Of a DNA stretch of 32,985 nt, positions 32,214 to 32,985 are shown piece by piece. The position numbers were made by a program, and so were the translations under genes. Every line of letters starts with the position of its first letter. Position 1 is the first letter of the stretch. The notes under the pieces are model-generated. The model searched no databases. It was not told the DNA's origin and was given only the letters and a program-made list of their open reading frames with translations. The stretch lies in NCBI GenBank assembly GCA_963653155.1, contig CAVJWR010000029.1, positions 1-32,985 on the forward strand, read 5' to 3'. The stretch is from UBA1731 sp963653155. GTDB lineage: Bacteria; Verrucomicrobiota; Kiritimatiellia; RFP12; UBA1067.

Positions 32214-32985
32214 TCAGTTCTTGACGGGTGCCACCATGACGAATCTCGGTCTTGCGTTGACCCAATCCGCACGTAGGCGCTTGGCCTTTTCGGATCCGGT
32301 TCGCGCTATGTGTTCGTCCATGAGGGATAGAAGATCCGCTTCGTCAGGCGAATTCGCTTCAACCGGCATGAGGTCTATCGATGCAAGGTTGGAGTTGAGA
32401 TCGAGAGTGCCATCCTCGTCGTAAACGTATGCCACTCCACCCGTCATGCCGGCGGCGAAGTTCACTCCTGTCTTGCCCAGGACAAGCACCTTGCCGCCAG
32501 TCATGTATTCGCAGCCGTGGTCGCCGATGCCTTCGGCCACGAGCGTGACGCCGGAATTGCGTATGCCAAACCGCTCTCCGGCCAGGCCGTTCACGAATAT
32601 CTTGCCGGATGTTCCGCCGTACGCCATCACGTTGCCGGCAATGACGTTGTCCTCTGCGGCGTTCGTGAAGTCCGCCTCTGGCGCAATCGTGATGATTCCG
32701 CCGGAAAGGCCCTTGCCTACGTAGTCGTTTGCCGCACCCCTGAGGTTGAACGTTATGCCTTTGGCGAGAAACGCGCCGAACGACTGCCCGCCTACGCCCG
32801 TAAAGTTCACCGTTATGGTCTCGTCGGGAAGACCTTTCTCGCCGTGCTTCTCGGCCACTTCGCCGGAAAGCTCCGTGCCGACGGTACGGTTTACGTTCGA
32901 CACCTTGCGCGATATCGTTTTGGCTTCGCCGCTCAATATCGCAGGCATGAGTTCGGGAAGCAGTTCCTTGCGGTCGTAGTTGTCC
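32214..32985 (-). CDS. gltB: Glutamate synthase large (alpha) subunit, C-terminal part (cut by window end)
   Basis: The frame is open to the right edge, so only the last ~257 residues are present. They form the GXGXG beta-helix domain that follows the synthase domain: repeated glycine strands such as GLSGGIITIAPEADFTNAAE, GNVMAYGGTSGKIFVNGLAG, and CEYMTGGKVLVLGKTGVNFA-AGMTGGVAYVYDEDG. The catalytic glutaminase and FMN domains lie outside the window. It is upstream of gltD on the same strand, the usual gltBD order. Confidence 0.94.
   Translation of the reverse strand, partial: DNYDRKELLPELMPAILSGEAKTISRKVSNVNRTVGTELSGEVAEKHGEKGLPDETITVNFTGVGGQSFGAFLAKGITFNLRGAANDYVGKGLSGGIITIAPEADFTNAAEDNVIAGNVMAYGGTSGKIFVNGLAGERFGIRNSGVTLVAEGIGDHGCEYMTGGKVLVLGKTGVNFAAGMTGGVAYVYDEDGTLDLNSNLASIDLMPVEANSPDEADLLSLMDEHIARTGSEKAKRLRADWVNARPRFVMVAPVKN

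Overview
The window is a dense, GC-rich (roughly 58-60% by eye) bacterial chromosome segment with 31 genes, two of them cut by the window ends. The envelope is Gram-negative: there is a secretin, a FadL-type porin and a periplasmic L,D-transpeptidase. The gene content (PilM-N-O-P-Q order, a long-tailed RpoD, an RRM protein, T4P rather than Sec-only surface genes) best fits the PVC superphylum, probably Verrucomicrobiota/Kiritimatiellae. That placement is an inference from gene style, not from a marker search.

Layout. (1) 1-1.6 kb: tail of a possible glycoside-hydrolase-like protein and a membrane acyltransferase. (2) 1.7-6.3 kb: rpoD, a membrane-anchored RRM protein, grpE and dnaJ in one run behind a strong promoter; dnaK is not here. 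(3) 6.3-10.8 kb: ABC-F ATPase, a sugar-phosphate isomerase-like protein, argC and rdgB. (4) 10.7-16.4 kb, minus strand: an L,D-transpeptidase gene downstream of a five-gene pilus/secretion inner-membrane platform plus secretin (pilM, N, O, P-like, Q), with all four junctions overlapping as ATGA. (5) 16.6-28.8 kb, plus strand: an NtrC-type sigma-54 activator, the major pilin, PilB and PilC, a stand-alone histidine-kinase dimerisation domain, a PilB-N-domain protein, three minor pilins (the last a 705-residue GspK/PilX-like protein), a small tail-anchored protein and a hybrid sensor kinase. (6) 28.9-33 kb: FadL-family porin, Vsr endonuclease, and gltD/gltB on the minus strand.

The centre of interest is the pilus locus at 11.6-28.8 kb. 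Three sequences match the sigma-54 -24/-12 consensus with exact GG-N10-GC spacing, in front of pilM, pilA and pilB, and the activator carries an intact GAFTGA loop, so the locus appears to encode its own sigma-54 control. The pilM and pilA promoters are each preceded by a copy of the same composite repeat: a 66-bp AT-rich module (58/66 identical between copies) with changes concentrated at every seventh base, then eight CTACCNN heptads plus a final CTA that runs straight into the -24 element. A third 8-unit CTACCNN array leads into the activator's own sigma-70 promoter. I know of no description of this arrangement. PilT and a prepilin peptidase are not in the window.

How it may work together (inference): the hybrid kinase, perhaps via the orphan dimerisation domain, signals to the activator, which turns on the divergent platform and pilin/ATPase operons.
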